Positions 43,426-51,785 of a stretch of 64,000 nucleotides of DNA are shown in pieces; the stretch's first letter is position 1; every line of letters starts with the position of its first letter. Under the pieces are notes generated by a model. That model saw nothing but the letters and a program-made list of their open reading frames with translations, ran no database searches and had not been told where the DNA came from. The position numbers were made by a program, and so were the translations under genes. Source of the DNA: Hyphomicrobiales bacterium (lineage in GTDB: Bacteria; Pseudomonadota; Alphaproteobacteria; Rhizobiales; Rhizobiaceae); contig UCJA01000018.1 of the NCBI GenBank assembly GCA_900472675.1, positions 62,001 to 126,000 of the forward strand, written 5' to 3'.

Positions 43426-44492
43426 CGCTGGAGAAGCCTCCGGTAGATCTCGAGATAATCGCGCGCCATGCGATCTGCGGTAAACCGTCCTTCGAACCGC
43501 GCGCGGATGGTGCGGCGGTCGAGCTCACCGATCCGCGCGATGGCGGCAACCGCCTCGTCCTCGTTGTTGACAATAAAGCCTGTGACGCCGTCCTCGACCA
43601 CTTCCGGAACGGACCCACGGTTCCAGGCAATGACCGGCGTGCCGCAGGCCATCGCTTCGATCATCACCAGCCCGAAGGGTTCCGGCCAATCGATCGGAAA
43701 GAGCAGCGCGCTTGCCTCCCGCAGCAGTTTGTTTTTAGCCATGTCTTCGACAGGTCCGATATATTCGGCCGTCGGCGAAAGATGCGGCTTCACGTAGGTA
43801 TCGAAGTAAAGCGGGTTTCCCACATCGACCGTTCCGGCAAGCCGGATCGGCCGTCCTGAAGCCTGGGCGACGCGGATGGCCACGTCAGGGCGCTTCTGGT
43901 CGGTCATCCGGCCGATAAAGGCGAGATAGGCTTGCGGCCTGTCGTTCGGTTCGAACCGGGAGGGGTCGACGCCGTGAAGGACAACACCTGCACGGTTCGA
44001 TGCCGGCAGGCCCTGCTCCTGGGAGCGCGAGATGGCGGCGACGGGAAGATCGGGAAAGGCCGAAAAGAACAACTCGCGGTCGAGTTCGTCGACACGCCAG
44101 TGAATTGTCGTCAGCGACGTTGCGCGCTTCTCGCCAAGCAGAGCGGCGTGAAAGAACTCGCCGTGAAAATGCACGATGTCGAATTGCGGGAGCGCCTGGC
44201 GAACCTCTTCCATGCGCACCGTTTCCAGTACGGCAGGGATCGAGGGTGGCACGGAACCATGTTTTTTTTCAAAGAATTGCAGGCTCGGCAGGGCGCCCAC
44301 CCGGCGCAGGGGACAGGTGCTGTCCGACGGTGCAAACAGCGTGACGTCGCAGCCCAGCGCCTGCAGCCCGACGGAGAGATCGTGAATGACCCGCTCCGTC
44401 CCGCCATGATTGAGCGGGGGAACAGGGAAAATACTTGGGGCGATCTGTGCAACTTTTAGCGGTTCACTCAGTTCCCGAGGGTGGTTCGGCAT
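43422..44492 (-). CDS. glycosyltransferase family 4
   Basis: A 356-residue GT4 enzyme. The N-terminal PVPPLNHGGTERVIHDLSVGLQ contains the acceptor loop, and PEPFGLVMIEAMACGTPVIA holds the donor-binding E-x7-E motif. The ATG at 44492 is preferred, with AGGA 7 bp before it; an earlier in-frame ATG at 44537 would overlap the divergent gene that starts at 44523. It heads the minus-strand part of the cluster. Only 30 bp separate its start from the divergent start codon, so the two promoters must reach into each other's coding sequences. Confidence 0.87.
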   Translation of the reverse strand: MPNHPRELSEPLKVAQIAPSIFPVPPLNHGGTERVIHDLSVGLQALGCDVTLFAPSDSTCPLRRVGALPSLQFFEKKHGSVPPSIPAVLETVRMEEVRQALPQFDIVHFHGEFFHAALLGEKRATSLTTIHWRVDELDRELFFSAFPDLPVAAISRSQEQGLPASNRAGVVLHGVDPSRFEPNDRPQAYLAFIGRMTDQKRPDVAIRVAQASGRPIRLAGTVDVGNPLYFDTYVKPHLSPTAEYIGPVEDMAKNKLLREASALLFPIDWPEPFGLVMIEAMACGTPVIAWNRGSVPEVVEDGVTGFIVNNEDEAVAAIARIGELDRRTIRARFEGRFTADRMARDYLEIYRRLLQR

Positions 44493-44522
44493 TCGTAGTC
44501 CTGACTGCAAAGGAGATCCTGT

Positions 44523-46592
44523 ATGTTCGTTCTTCATGTTGCACTTCAAGGGTGCCTGCGCGGAAAAGATGTCGAATACGGCGTGACGACCGATACGGGC
44601 GGACACATCCGCTACCTGCTGGATCTGGTGGAAGCCTGCGCTGCGGATCCGGATGGGAAGCGCATCGTCATCGCTACGCGTGCATTTGAAGGGTTAGGGA
44701 ATGACTATCTCCGGCCGGTCGAAGTCGTGTCGCCGCAGATCAGCATCGTCCGTTTCCCGACAGCTCACCCCGGCTACCTCGCCAAGGAAGATCTCCACAC
44801 CGAGATCGACAGCTTTTCTGACGCACTGATCGATTACTTCCAGTCCTCCGACAACCGCCCGGACATGCTGCACGCGCATTATGCCGATGCCGCGGTCGTC
44901 GCTGCGAAAATTGAGGATGCGCTCGGCATTCCCTTCGTGTTTACCGGCCACTCGCTCGGCAAGGTCAAGCAGAAGGCGCTGCGATCCTGCCAGAGCGACC
45001 GCGGCTTTGCGCAGCGGATCGCGGCGGAGGAGCTCGCCCTTGCAAAGTCCTCGCTGGTCATCGCCTCCTCCCGCGACGAGGCCGAACTCCAGTACAAGGC
45101 CTACGACAACTACGACCCGGGCAAGATCCGGGTGCTGCCGCCGGGTAGCGACCTGAAGGCCTTTCGCGGCGCCCTCTCCTCCCCGATCGTGGAACAGGAG
45201 ATGGCGCGGTTCCTCACCGTGCCGGAAAAGCCCGTGATCCTCGCCATTGCGCGTCCGGTCGCCAAGAAGAACCTGGCAGGACTGATCGAAGCCTATGGCC
45301 AGTCGAAAGATCTGCAGGCACTGGCCAATCTGGTGATTGTGGCGGGCTCGCGCGACGACATCGATGCGCTCGAAGCGGACGTGGCGACGAACCTGCGCGA
45401 GATCCTGCAGCTGATCGACCGGTACGATCTCTACGGCAAGGTCGCCTATCCCAAGAACCATCGTGCCCAAGATATCCCGGCCTACTACGCCTACGCGCGG
45501 GACCGCCGGGGCGTGTTCGTCAACCCGGCCTTCAACGAGCCCTTCGGCCTGACGCTTCTCGAAGCATCCGCTGTCGGTCTTCCGCTGGTCGCAACCGACA
45601 GCGGCGGCCCCAACGACATTATCGAGACCTGCGGCAACGGCCTGCTGGTCGACCCTCGCGACGCAAACGGTATTGCCGACGCGTTGCTGCAGATCTTCCG
45701 CAGCCCTGAAATGTGGCAGCGATTTTCGGCATCGGGCGACAGGGCCGTCAGGACCTATGACTGGGAACGGCATGTGACCCGCTACCACGGGTTGGTTCAC
45801 GATCTGGTCAAGCCGCAGGACATTCAGGCGCAGCGCCCGATCCAGATGCTGATCAGCGATATCGACAATACGCTGGTCGGCTCGGTTCCGCATCTGCATG
45901 CCTTTGGCAACTGGCGCCGCACCCAGGAGAACCTCGCTTTCGGCGTGGCAACGGGACGGTCGTTCCACAGCGCCATGGCGGTTCTCGAACAACAGGACGT
46001 GCCCCGTCCCGAAGTCATGATCACCTCGGTCGGATCCGAGATCTACACGCTGTCCGAAAACGGCGTCTCCTATGCGCAGGACACGGGCTGGCTGAAGACG
46101 ATCGGCGACAACTGGCAGCGCTCGGCCGTCGAACGGGTGCTGCGCAGCGTATCCGGCGTGACGCCGCAGGCGCCGCTGGAGCAGCGGGATTTCAAGCTCA
46201 GCTATTTCAGCGACGGCACCCATGCGACCGTGGAGCGGGTTCGCTCAGCGCTTCAGGATGCCGGCGTGCTGGCCTCCGTCATCCACAGCCACAAGCGTTA
46301 CCTGGATATCCTGCCGATCAAGGCATCCAAGGGCACGGCCGTCGATCACGTCCGACGCCGCTTCGGCCTGCCCAACAGCGCCGTGTTCGTGGCGGGCGAT
46401 TCCGGCAATGACATCGAGATGCTGCAGGCCATTCCGCAGTCGATCATCGTTGCCAACTACTCCGACAATCTTGGCAGGCTGCCGGCGCTCAAGCATTCCT
46501 ACATTGCCTCCAACACCCATGCGGCAGGCATTATCGAAGGCGTCATTCACTTCCGCAACAAGGCGAAGGCACAGTGTCTGCAACTGTCGTGA
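44523..46592 (+). CDS. sucrose-phosphate-synthase-like GT4 fused to HAD phosphatase
   Basis: A 689-residue protein. Residues 1-430 are a GT4 domain of the sucrose-phosphate synthase type (GGHIRYLLDLVEA near 24-36, GHSLGKVKQKAL, and the donor motif NEPFGLTLLEASAVGLP). Residues about 440-680 are a HAD-IIB phosphatase with DIDNTL as motif I and GDSGNDIEML as the last motif. The layout suggests that one protein makes and dephosphorylates a sugar phosphate such as sucrose-6-phosphate or mannosylfructose phosphate, giving a non-reducing disaccharide; in Agrobacterium these two steps for mannosylfructose are separate genes. AAAGGAGA precedes the ATG. It starts the plus-strand part of the cluster. 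Confidence 0.85.
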   Translation: MFVLHVALQGCLRGKDVEYGVTTDTGGHIRYLLDLVEACAADPDGKRIVIATRAFEGLGNDYLRPVEVVSPQISIVRFPTAHPGYLAKEDLHTEIDSFSDALIDYFQSSDNRPDMLHAHYADAAVVAAKIEDALGIPFVFTGHSLGKVKQKALRSCQSDRGFAQRIAAEELALAKSSLVIASSRDEAELQYKAYDNYDPGKIRVLPPGSDLKAFRGALSSPIVEQEMARFLTVPEKPVILAIARPVAKKNLAGLIEAYGQSKDLQALANLVIVAGSRDDIDALEADVATNLREILQLIDRYDLYGKVAYPKNHRAQDIPAYYAYARDRRGVFVNPAFNEPFGLTLLEASAVGLPLVATDSGGPNDIIETCGNGLLVDPRDANGIADALLQIFRSPEMWQRFSASGDRAVRTYDWERHVTRYHGLVHDLVKPQDIQAQRPIQMLISDIDNTLVGSVPHLHAFGNWRRTQENLAFGVATGRSFHSAMAVLEQQDVPRPEVMITSVGSEIYTLSENGVSYAQDTGWLKTIGDNWQRSAVERVLRSVSGVTPQAPLEQRDFKLSYFSDGTHATVERVRSALQDAGVLASVIHSHKRYLDILPIKASKGTAVDHVRRRFGLPNSAVFVAGDSGNDIEMLQAIPQSIIVANYSDNLGRLPALKHSYIASNTHAAGIIEGVIHFRNKAKAQCLQLS

Positions 46593-47452
46593 GCATCAGC
46601 GTCCTCACCATCGTTCGTGGCCGCACTGACCATCTGCGCGGCCTGATGGCAGGGCTTGCCCGCCAGAGCGTTTTACCGACAGAGCTGGTGATCGCCTGGA
46701 TGCAGGATGAGCCTGCCGAGGACCTGCCCGATCTTCCCTTCCCCGTCCGGCATATCTTCGTTCCCGGCGACGCCATGCCACTGGCCGCCGCCCGAAACCG
46801 CGCGGCAGACGTGGCGACCGGCGACAAGCTTATCTTCCTTGACGTCGATTGCATTCCCTCGCCCACCCTGGTCGAAGCCTATGACCGGGCACTGGACGAG
46901 GTGGACGGCGTTCTTTTGGGAGAAGTCTACTACCTGCCTGGCGGGATGCCGGTGTTTACCGGAGATTTCTCCGAGCTTGAAGAGGCCGGCGTGCCGCATC
47001 CGTCCAAGGCGTTGTTTCCTGACAGCGGCGTGGTGCGCGAGCCGGATGCGGGGCAGCTCTGGGGGCTTTCCTTCGGGCTGCGGTCGGAGACCTGGCGGCA
47101 GATCGGCGGCATGGACGAGGCCTTCTTCGGCTATGGCGGCGAAGAGACGGACCTCGCCCGCCGCGCTGCCGATGCGGGAATTCCGACCTACCGTGTCGGC
47201 GCCGCCGGCGCCTATCACCAGCACCATGCCGTTCACATTCCGCCGCTGCAGCATTTCGAGCATATCCTGCGCAACGCCCGTCTCTACAGGCAGAAGCACG
47301 GCGCCTGGTGCATGGACTACTGGCTGGGGCAGTTTGCGCAAAGGGGGCTGATCGACTGGAGCAGGGACGCCGACGACATCGTCGTGCACCGCCTCCCGGA
47401 CGGCCGAGAAACCGACGCCGCCCGCCAGCCCGACACCGTACTCTTTTCCTGA
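46574..47452 (+). CDS. glycosyltransferase family 2
   Basis: A 292-residue GT-A enzyme. The DxD metal-binding motif is Asp90-Val-Asp92 in IFLDVDCIPSP. GGMDEAFFGYGGEETDLARRA near residues 178-198 is the acceptor-side ED motif of inverting GT2 enzymes. GTG at 46574, with AAGG 4 bp upstream, overlaps the end of the SPS-like gene by 19 bp; a second GTG at 46589 would overlap as GTGA. It acts in the cytoplasm on an unknown acceptor. Confidence 0.87.
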   Translation: MSATVVSISVLTIVRGRTDHLRGLMAGLARQSVLPTELVIAWMQDEPAEDLPDLPFPVRHIFVPGDAMPLAAARNRAADVATGDKLIFLDVDCIPSPTLVEAYDRALDEVDGVLLGEVYYLPGGMPVFTGDFSELEEAGVPHPSKALFPDSGVVREPDAGQLWGLSFGLRSETWRQIGGMDEAFFGYGGEETDLARRAADAGIPTYRVGAAGAYHQHHAVHIPPLQHFEHILRNARLYRQKHGAWCMDYWLGQFAQRGLIDWSRDADDIVVHRLPDGRETDAARQPDTVLFS

Positions 47453-47465
47453 TGGGACCTAGCGA

Positions 47466-48599
47466 ATGACCAAACCGATCTCCTTCTTCGTCCACCATCA
47501 GGGCCGCGGCCATGCCAACCGGACGATGGCGATGGCCGAGCACTTTTCGAAGGATCGACACGTCTCTGTGATGACCGCAGCGCCCGAACAGTTCGCCAAG
47601 GCAGATCCCCGCATCGAGGTGATCGCGCTTCCGAACATGATCGGCGAAAGCGTGCCGACGCCGCGCCTGTTTGCCGAAAACACCCCGTCGGTGATGCATT
47701 GCGTGCCGCTCGGCCTGCCCTCGATGCGCGGGACGATGCGAACGATCCTCGATCATCTCGATGATCGCGATGTCGGGCTTTTCGTCGTCGATGTGTCCTC
47801 GGAAATCGGCATGCTGGGGCGGATCGCCAGCACGCCCACGGTGCAGATCCGCATGCATGGCGACCGGAGCGATGTCGGCCATATCGGCTCCTATGAGGCC
47901 AGCGTCGGCATGATCGCGCCCTTCGACGAGCGGCTCGAGCAGGACGATTACCCTGAGTATCTGCGCCGCAAGACTTTCTACACCGGCGGTCTTTCCACCA
48001 CGCGCGACGCGGTGCTTTCGCGGCAGGCAGCCCGCGCCAAGCTTGGGCTTGCCGAGGACCAGAAGGTCATCCTGGTGCTGACGGGTGGCGGCGGAAGCGG
48101 CACGCCCCTTGCACCGCTGACGATTGCAGCGCGCGCTGTGCCCGATGCCTTGTGGCTGGTGGCGGGACCGGTGCATCGCGAAGGCCACGAGACCGACTTC
48201 GCCAACTTGCGGGAACTCGGCTGGGTCGACAACGTGACGGACCACATCGCGGCCGCCGACATCGTTGTCGCCTCCGCCGGCGACAATACCGTCCATGAGA
48301 TCGCCCGGGCTGGAAGCACCTTTGTTGTCATGCCGGAATGGCGCTATTTCTCCGAGCAGCACCGCAAGGCCGACGCGCTTGTCGGGCTTGGTGCCGCGGT
48401 CACCGCACCGGCCTGGCCGGGCGACTACGGCGGCTGGCAAAAGCTCCTCAACGATGCGGCCGCGCTTGATCCGTCTGTGCTGCGCTCGCTGCATGACCCG
48501 GAGGCCGCACGAAAAGCCGCCAACTGGCTGGAAGCGCTTTGCGACGAGCTCTGGCAGGACGCTGCGGCAACGAGTATGCCGCGCCTGAAGGTCGTGTAG
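47466..48599 (+). CDS. glycosyltransferase, GT-B (MurG/GT28-like C-terminus)
   Basis: A 377-residue GT-B protein. The N-terminus FFVHHQGRGHANRTMAMAEH carries the His/Gly-rich loop seen in MurG-like and related transferases. The second domain begins near residue 200 with VILVLTGGGGSG and contains the donor pocket ASAGDNTVHEIARAGSTFVV, typical of GT28-type enzymes. It starts 13 bp after the GT2 stop. The acceptor is unknown. Confidence 0.82.
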   Translation: MTKPISFFVHHQGRGHANRTMAMAEHFSKDRHVSVMTAAPEQFAKADPRIEVIALPNMIGESVPTPRLFAENTPSVMHCVPLGLPSMRGTMRTILDHLDDRDVGLFVVDVSSEIGMLGRIASTPTVQIRMHGDRSDVGHIGSYEASVGMIAPFDERLEQDDYPEYLRRKTFYTGGLSTTRDAVLSRQAARAKLGLAEDQKVILVLTGGGGSGTPLAPLTIAARAVPDALWLVAGPVHREGHETDFANLRELGWVDNVTDHIAAADIVVASAGDNTVHEIARAGSTFVVMPEWRYFSEQHRKADALVGLGAAVTAPAWPGDYGGWQKLLNDAAALDPSVLRSLHDPEAARKAANWLEALCDELWQDAAATSMPRLKVV

Positions 48600-48603
48600 A
48601 CTC

Positions 48604-49314
48604 ATGGTAACGCTGTTAACGGTCCTGCGGAGCGGTGGCCGCTATGACGCCACATGGGTGGAACGGCTGGCCGCCGGCGCGCGCCAATCGATCGCAGGCC
48701 TCGACCGCATCGTCTGCCTCACCGATCTTACGCTCGACGTCAGGGGCGTGGAAACCGTGCCGCTCCTTCACGACTGGCCCTCCTGGTGGTCGAAGTTCGA
48801 GGCGTTCCGGCCGGACCTTGCCGACGATCTCACCATTCTATGCGATCTCGACACCATCTTTACCGGCAATGCCGATGCGCTGGTCGACGACAGTCTGGCG
48901 GCCATGGAGGATCACTTCCTCAAGGGCCGTGTCTCCACCGCCATCATGCGCTGGCGCGGCGACGAGCTTGCCGACCTCTACCTACGCTTTGCGCAGGACC
49001 CCGCTCGCTGGATGCAGCCGGGTTCCTGCGGCGACGTTCCGAACGCTGTCCACGGCGACCAGGTGGTTGTCGATCACCTGTTGCGCGCGTCCGGGAGAAT
49101 TCCCGACTTTATCCAGCAAAGGCATCCCGGGCTGCTGGATTTCTACGATGCCTCCCGGCCGATGACCGGCCCCGTCGTGATCTTCATCGGCGACAGCAAA
49201 CCCGACACTGCGGATGAGCGAACGCAGGCGCTGTGGCGGGGGAAACACGCGGGTGATGAGTTGCCTCGACGTTCCGCGCGCCAACACCATGGTCGTTTGG
49301 CGCGCAGGGAATAG
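48604..49314 (+). CDS. GT-A-fold glycosyltransferase-like protein
   Basis: A 236-residue protein with a DxD motif, Asp81-Leu-Asp83 in LTILCDLDTIFTGN, and SWWSKFEAFRP before it. This resembles small GT8-like or DUF-type sugar transferases found beside the MurG-like protein. It begins 4 bp after the previous stop. The last 35 residues are basic and low in complexity (RGKHAGDELPRRSARQHH) and do not look like part of the fold, so the 3' end may have been altered by a frameshift or recent extension. It closes the plus-strand part of the cluster. Confidence 0.7.
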   Translation: MVTLLTVLRSGGRYDATWVERLAAGARQSIAGLDRIVCLTDLTLDVRGVETVPLLHDWPSWWSKFEAFRPDLADDLTILCDLDTIFTGNADALVDDSLAAMEDHFLKGRVSTAIMRWRGDELADLYLRFAQDPARWMQPGSCGDVPNAVHGDQVVVDHLLRASGRIPDFIQQRHPGLLDFYDASRPMTGPVVIFIGDSKPDTADERTQALWRGKHAGDELPRRSARQHHGRLARRE

Positions 49315-49361
49315 ACGCCCTTTTGACAGAAGAAGGCTTTTCCAATTGGCGTCGTCTTGCG

Positions 49362-49850
49362 CTATCGCTCGAACCGCTCAAGCATCTTCTTGAGTTGCGC
49401 GTTCTGCACTCGAAGCTTTCCCGCCAATTGGCCCCTGAGCACCCTGATTTCGTCGTCGAGGCTCAGCGTATCACCTGACGGGATGCTGACGTCCGGTGGA
49501 ACCTGCGGTGTGTCGACTGGCTCCGATTTCCTGGGGCGACCCATCTGCTTGCGCGGTTTGCCCCCCACTCGCAGGTGCAAGTCCGTGGCGTCCGGAGATG
49601 GGATGAGGACGGTCTCCGGGAGATCGGATGGCGCCCGATCACCAGCGACAACCGCAGCGACCACATTCTTTGCCGCATCATCAGCTTCGCCTGCAGCGCT
49701 TGAATCAGACAAGCTCTCTTCTGCAACGATCTCCGCTGGGCCGGAAAGAGCCAGGACATCCGGCTTCTTGTCCGCAACCTCTGCGTCATCCTGCTTCGGC
49801 TCGCGTCGGCGTGGCACGAGTCGGCTTAAAAACTTCCAGGGAGATGCCAT
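49362..49850 (-). CDS. small rhizobial coiled-coil protein, SyrB-associated
   Basis: A 162-residue protein. It starts with SPWKFLSRLVPRRRE, has a long acidic and disordered middle, an AT-hook-like GRPRKSE segment near 105-111, and a C-terminal leucine-containing coiled coil (DDEIRVLRGQLAGKLRVQNA then QLKKMLERFER). The tail repeats the plan of the SyrB-like protein encoded directly upstream, with 'LRxQNAxLKK' against 'LRAENADLRK'. ATG at 49850 is chosen, with GAGG 7 bp before it. It is probably DNA-associated; its function is unknown. Confidence 0.7.
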   Translation of the reverse strand: MASPWKFLSRLVPRRREPKQDDAEVADKKPDVLALSGPAEIVAEESLSDSSAAGEADDAAKNVVAAVVAGDRAPSDLPETVLIPSPDATDLHLRVGGKPRKQMGRPRKSEPVDTPQVPPDVSIPSGDTLSLDDEIRVLRGQLAGKLRVQNAQLKKMLERFER

Positions 49851-49969
49851 GGATCGGCCTCGCATCTGTCATCGATCTACGCGGGTTCAGTCCGGCGACG
49901 GGCTAGAGCCGCCAAACTTGTTTGATTGAGATCGCAGGTTGTGAGCAGCCTTAGGCCGCAGCCGACAGT

Positions 49970-50623
49970 TTAACCGAGATTGAGCTTCTTGCGCAAATCA
50001 GCATTTTCGGCACGAAGCTTTTCAGCCAGCATCTTGCGAAGCTTCTGGTTCTCCGCCTCCAGCTGCAGCAGATCAGCCATTTCATCGCCAGCTGAAGTCG
50101 CAGCGTTACCAGCGACCTGATCAGCCGTCGGTGCAAGCTTCGGAGCCTTGGGTTCGACCGGTGTTGGGTCTTCGCTCACGCGTGGCTTGCGGCCGCGCTT
50201 CTTACGACCATCGATACCGCCGGTAACACTCTCTGCCGACGTAGCGACAACCGAGATCTTTTTCTCCCGGGGCTTACGCTGCTTCTTTTCAACAACAGGC
50301 GCGTCTTCCTGCCCAGGCGCTTCAGCAACGTTGAGTGTGTCGGTATCGTCGGCCATGGTCATTCCCTTCGGTTCATTAGCAGTTGTCGGCGTCGCTTCGG
50401 ATGGTGTCAAGAATGGGGGATGAGGATTTGCGAAAGGCACTGACAGTTCTGGCCCCGGTTCACCAGTCTTTAGGCTTTCCTGCAGAACCGGCATAGCGTC
50501 ACTCTCCACGTCACGAGCGACGGACTTCAAGTCCATACTGCCCCAGATAGAGTTGGGCTTGGCGTCAAGCTTTCGGCGGCCGGATTTGTACTCGACGGAA
50601 AAATTGCGCTGTGTTTTCTTCAC
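49970..50623 (-). CDS. SyrB-like transcriptional regulator
   Basis: A 217-residue protein. The C-terminal LLQLEAENQKLRKMLAEKLR and AENADLRKKLNLG match SyrB of Sinorhizobium meliloti, a repressor of the symbiotic activator gene syrM. Middle segments are Lys/Arg-rich with an AT-hook-like GRKKRGRKPR, and the N-terminal RNFSVEYKSGRRK plus SIWGSMDLKS segment is shared by longer rhizobial relatives. The start is a GTG at 50623; an internal ATG near MTMADDTDTLNV would give the shorter SyrB length. It lies upstream of the other coiled-coil gene on the same strand, 119 bp apart. Confidence 0.75.
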   Translation of the reverse strand: MKKTQRNFSVEYKSGRRKLDAKPNSIWGSMDLKSVARDVESDAMPVLQESLKTGEPGPELSVPFANPHPPFLTPSEATPTTANEPKGMTMADDTDTLNVAEAPGQEDAPVVEKKQRKPREKKISVVATSAESVTGGIDGRKKRGRKPRVSEDPTPVEPKAPKLAPTADQVAGNAATSAGDEMADLLQLEAENQKLRKMLAEKLRAENADLRKKLNLG

Positions 50624-50762
50624 TCAACCGGCTTTCGGATTCTCGGAGACGGACTTCGCGACTGGTTCGGGACGCGGCAAATCTGGAAGTAGCGATTTCC
50701 CGGCTGTTAGTCCATACTATTGAAGAGATCTGGTCCTACAGGCACCTCGCATCGCTGGCCTG

Positions 50763-51650
50763 TTAGGAAGAGTGCAACTTTGTCAGCTTGCTGGCACCGC
50801 AGGCCTCGTGGGCGAATAGAGCCATCAGTCTTCGATTAACGGAGCTTCTTGAAAACACGACGCCCAGAGTTCGACCCGGAGCGTCAAGCAGGTTCATTTT
50901 TCGAAGCGACAGTCCTTCTGGCCAGGGCGGAAGCCAATCCGGAACGAGCGATATTCCAAAACCGCGATCAACCATCACGGCTATCGCCTCCAGTGAATCC
51001 AACTCGTAGCGGTCGTCTGGATTAATCCGCATTTTTTTCAGATAGAGGTCGCCGGCCCGTCCGCCCCAATGTCTTCGATCATATCTGATGAAAGGTTCCG
51101 TTTTCATCAGCAAGAGCGGATCATTGCCCCGGTGATCCTTGCGCGTGAGGAGGATCAACGGGTCCTTACGCAATTCTTGCCAGACAAATTCCTTTGGCAT
51201 TGAAAATGGTGGTTCGACCATGATCGCGCCATCCAAGGCTTGCTCCTTGACCTTTTGATAGAGGTCGGAGGATTGGCCCGGGATCACCTCGACCTTGATG
51301 CGTGGCCTGTTCTCCTTCATCGAGGATAATATTTCGGGCAAAAGGCCTGTTATCATCGAGTGGATGACCCCGACGCGGATAGAGCCAACGTCTTCCGGTC
51401 CACCTGCCAGACTTTCAAAGCTCTCTGCCAACTCGACGACCTGCTTTGCTGCCTCCAGCACTGCGAGGCCCGCTTCCGTCGGCCGCATCGAATGTCCGGC
51501 CCGGCGTACCAGCACCTGTCCAACCTCAGCCTCAAGTGCGCGCAAACGCTGGACGACAGCCGAAGGCGTCAGATTCTCTTTGCGGGCGGCTGCCGCTATC
51601 GAACTGGTCTCGACCACTCGCAGGAAGGTTTTGAGAAACCGTGTTTCCAA
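50763..51650 (-). CDS. LysR-family transcriptional regulator
   Basis: A 295-residue LysR regulator starting with TTG (ETRFLKTFLRVVETSSIAAA), with AGGA 9 bp upstream. The recognition region is ENLTPSAVVQRLRALEAEVG and the effector domain begins near residue 90. It is divergent from the SDR and RraA-like operon, 135 bp away, with an inverted repeat (51661-51689) in front of it that has the T-N11-A arrangement of LysR boxes. Its effector is probably a metabolite of that operon. Confidence 0.92.
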   Translation of the reverse strand: METRFLKTFLRVVETSSIAAAARKENLTPSAVVQRLRALEAEVGQVLVRRAGHSMRPTEAGLAVLEAAKQVVELAESFESLAGGPEDVGSIRVGVIHSMITGLLPEILSSMKENRPRIKVEVIPGQSSDLYQKVKEQALDGAIMVEPPFSMPKEFVWQELRKDPLILLTRKDHRGNDPLLLMKTEPFIRYDRRHWGGRAGDLYLKKMRINPDDRYELDSLEAIAVMVDRGFGISLVPDWLPPWPEGLSLRKMNLLDAPGRTLGVVFSRSSVNRRLMALFAHEACGASKLTKLHSS

Positions 51651-51660
51651 GTTTAGATTT

Positions 51661-51689
51661 CCTGCATTTCAAACACATCAAAACGCAGG
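51661..51689. promoter_or_regulatory. candidate LysR box (T-N11-A)
   Basis: CCTGCATTT at 51661-51669 and AAACGCAGG at 51681-51689 are inverted repeats (8 of 9 positions) with an 11-bp spacer, which is the classical T-N11-A form. A second perfect repeat, CAGGCGC at 51731-51737 with GCGCCTG at 51748-51754, lies in the leader of the SDR gene. Confidence 0.6.
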
Positions 51690-51785
51690 TTCTCTACTGA
51701 GTGAGCGAATGTCAATCTCCGCTCTCGTGTCAGGCGCAGCGAAGTCAGCGCCTGGTCAAACACCTCACGGTTACGGAGAAATATC

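Noticed and set aside
46956..48605. Long open frame (549 codons) antisense to the GT2 and MurG-like genes
   Set aside because: Low-complexity Arg/His/Gly-rich translation over two well-supported glycosyltransferase genes; typical of GC-rich antisense frames. The same holds for the antisense frames at 44694-46223 and 54557-56290.
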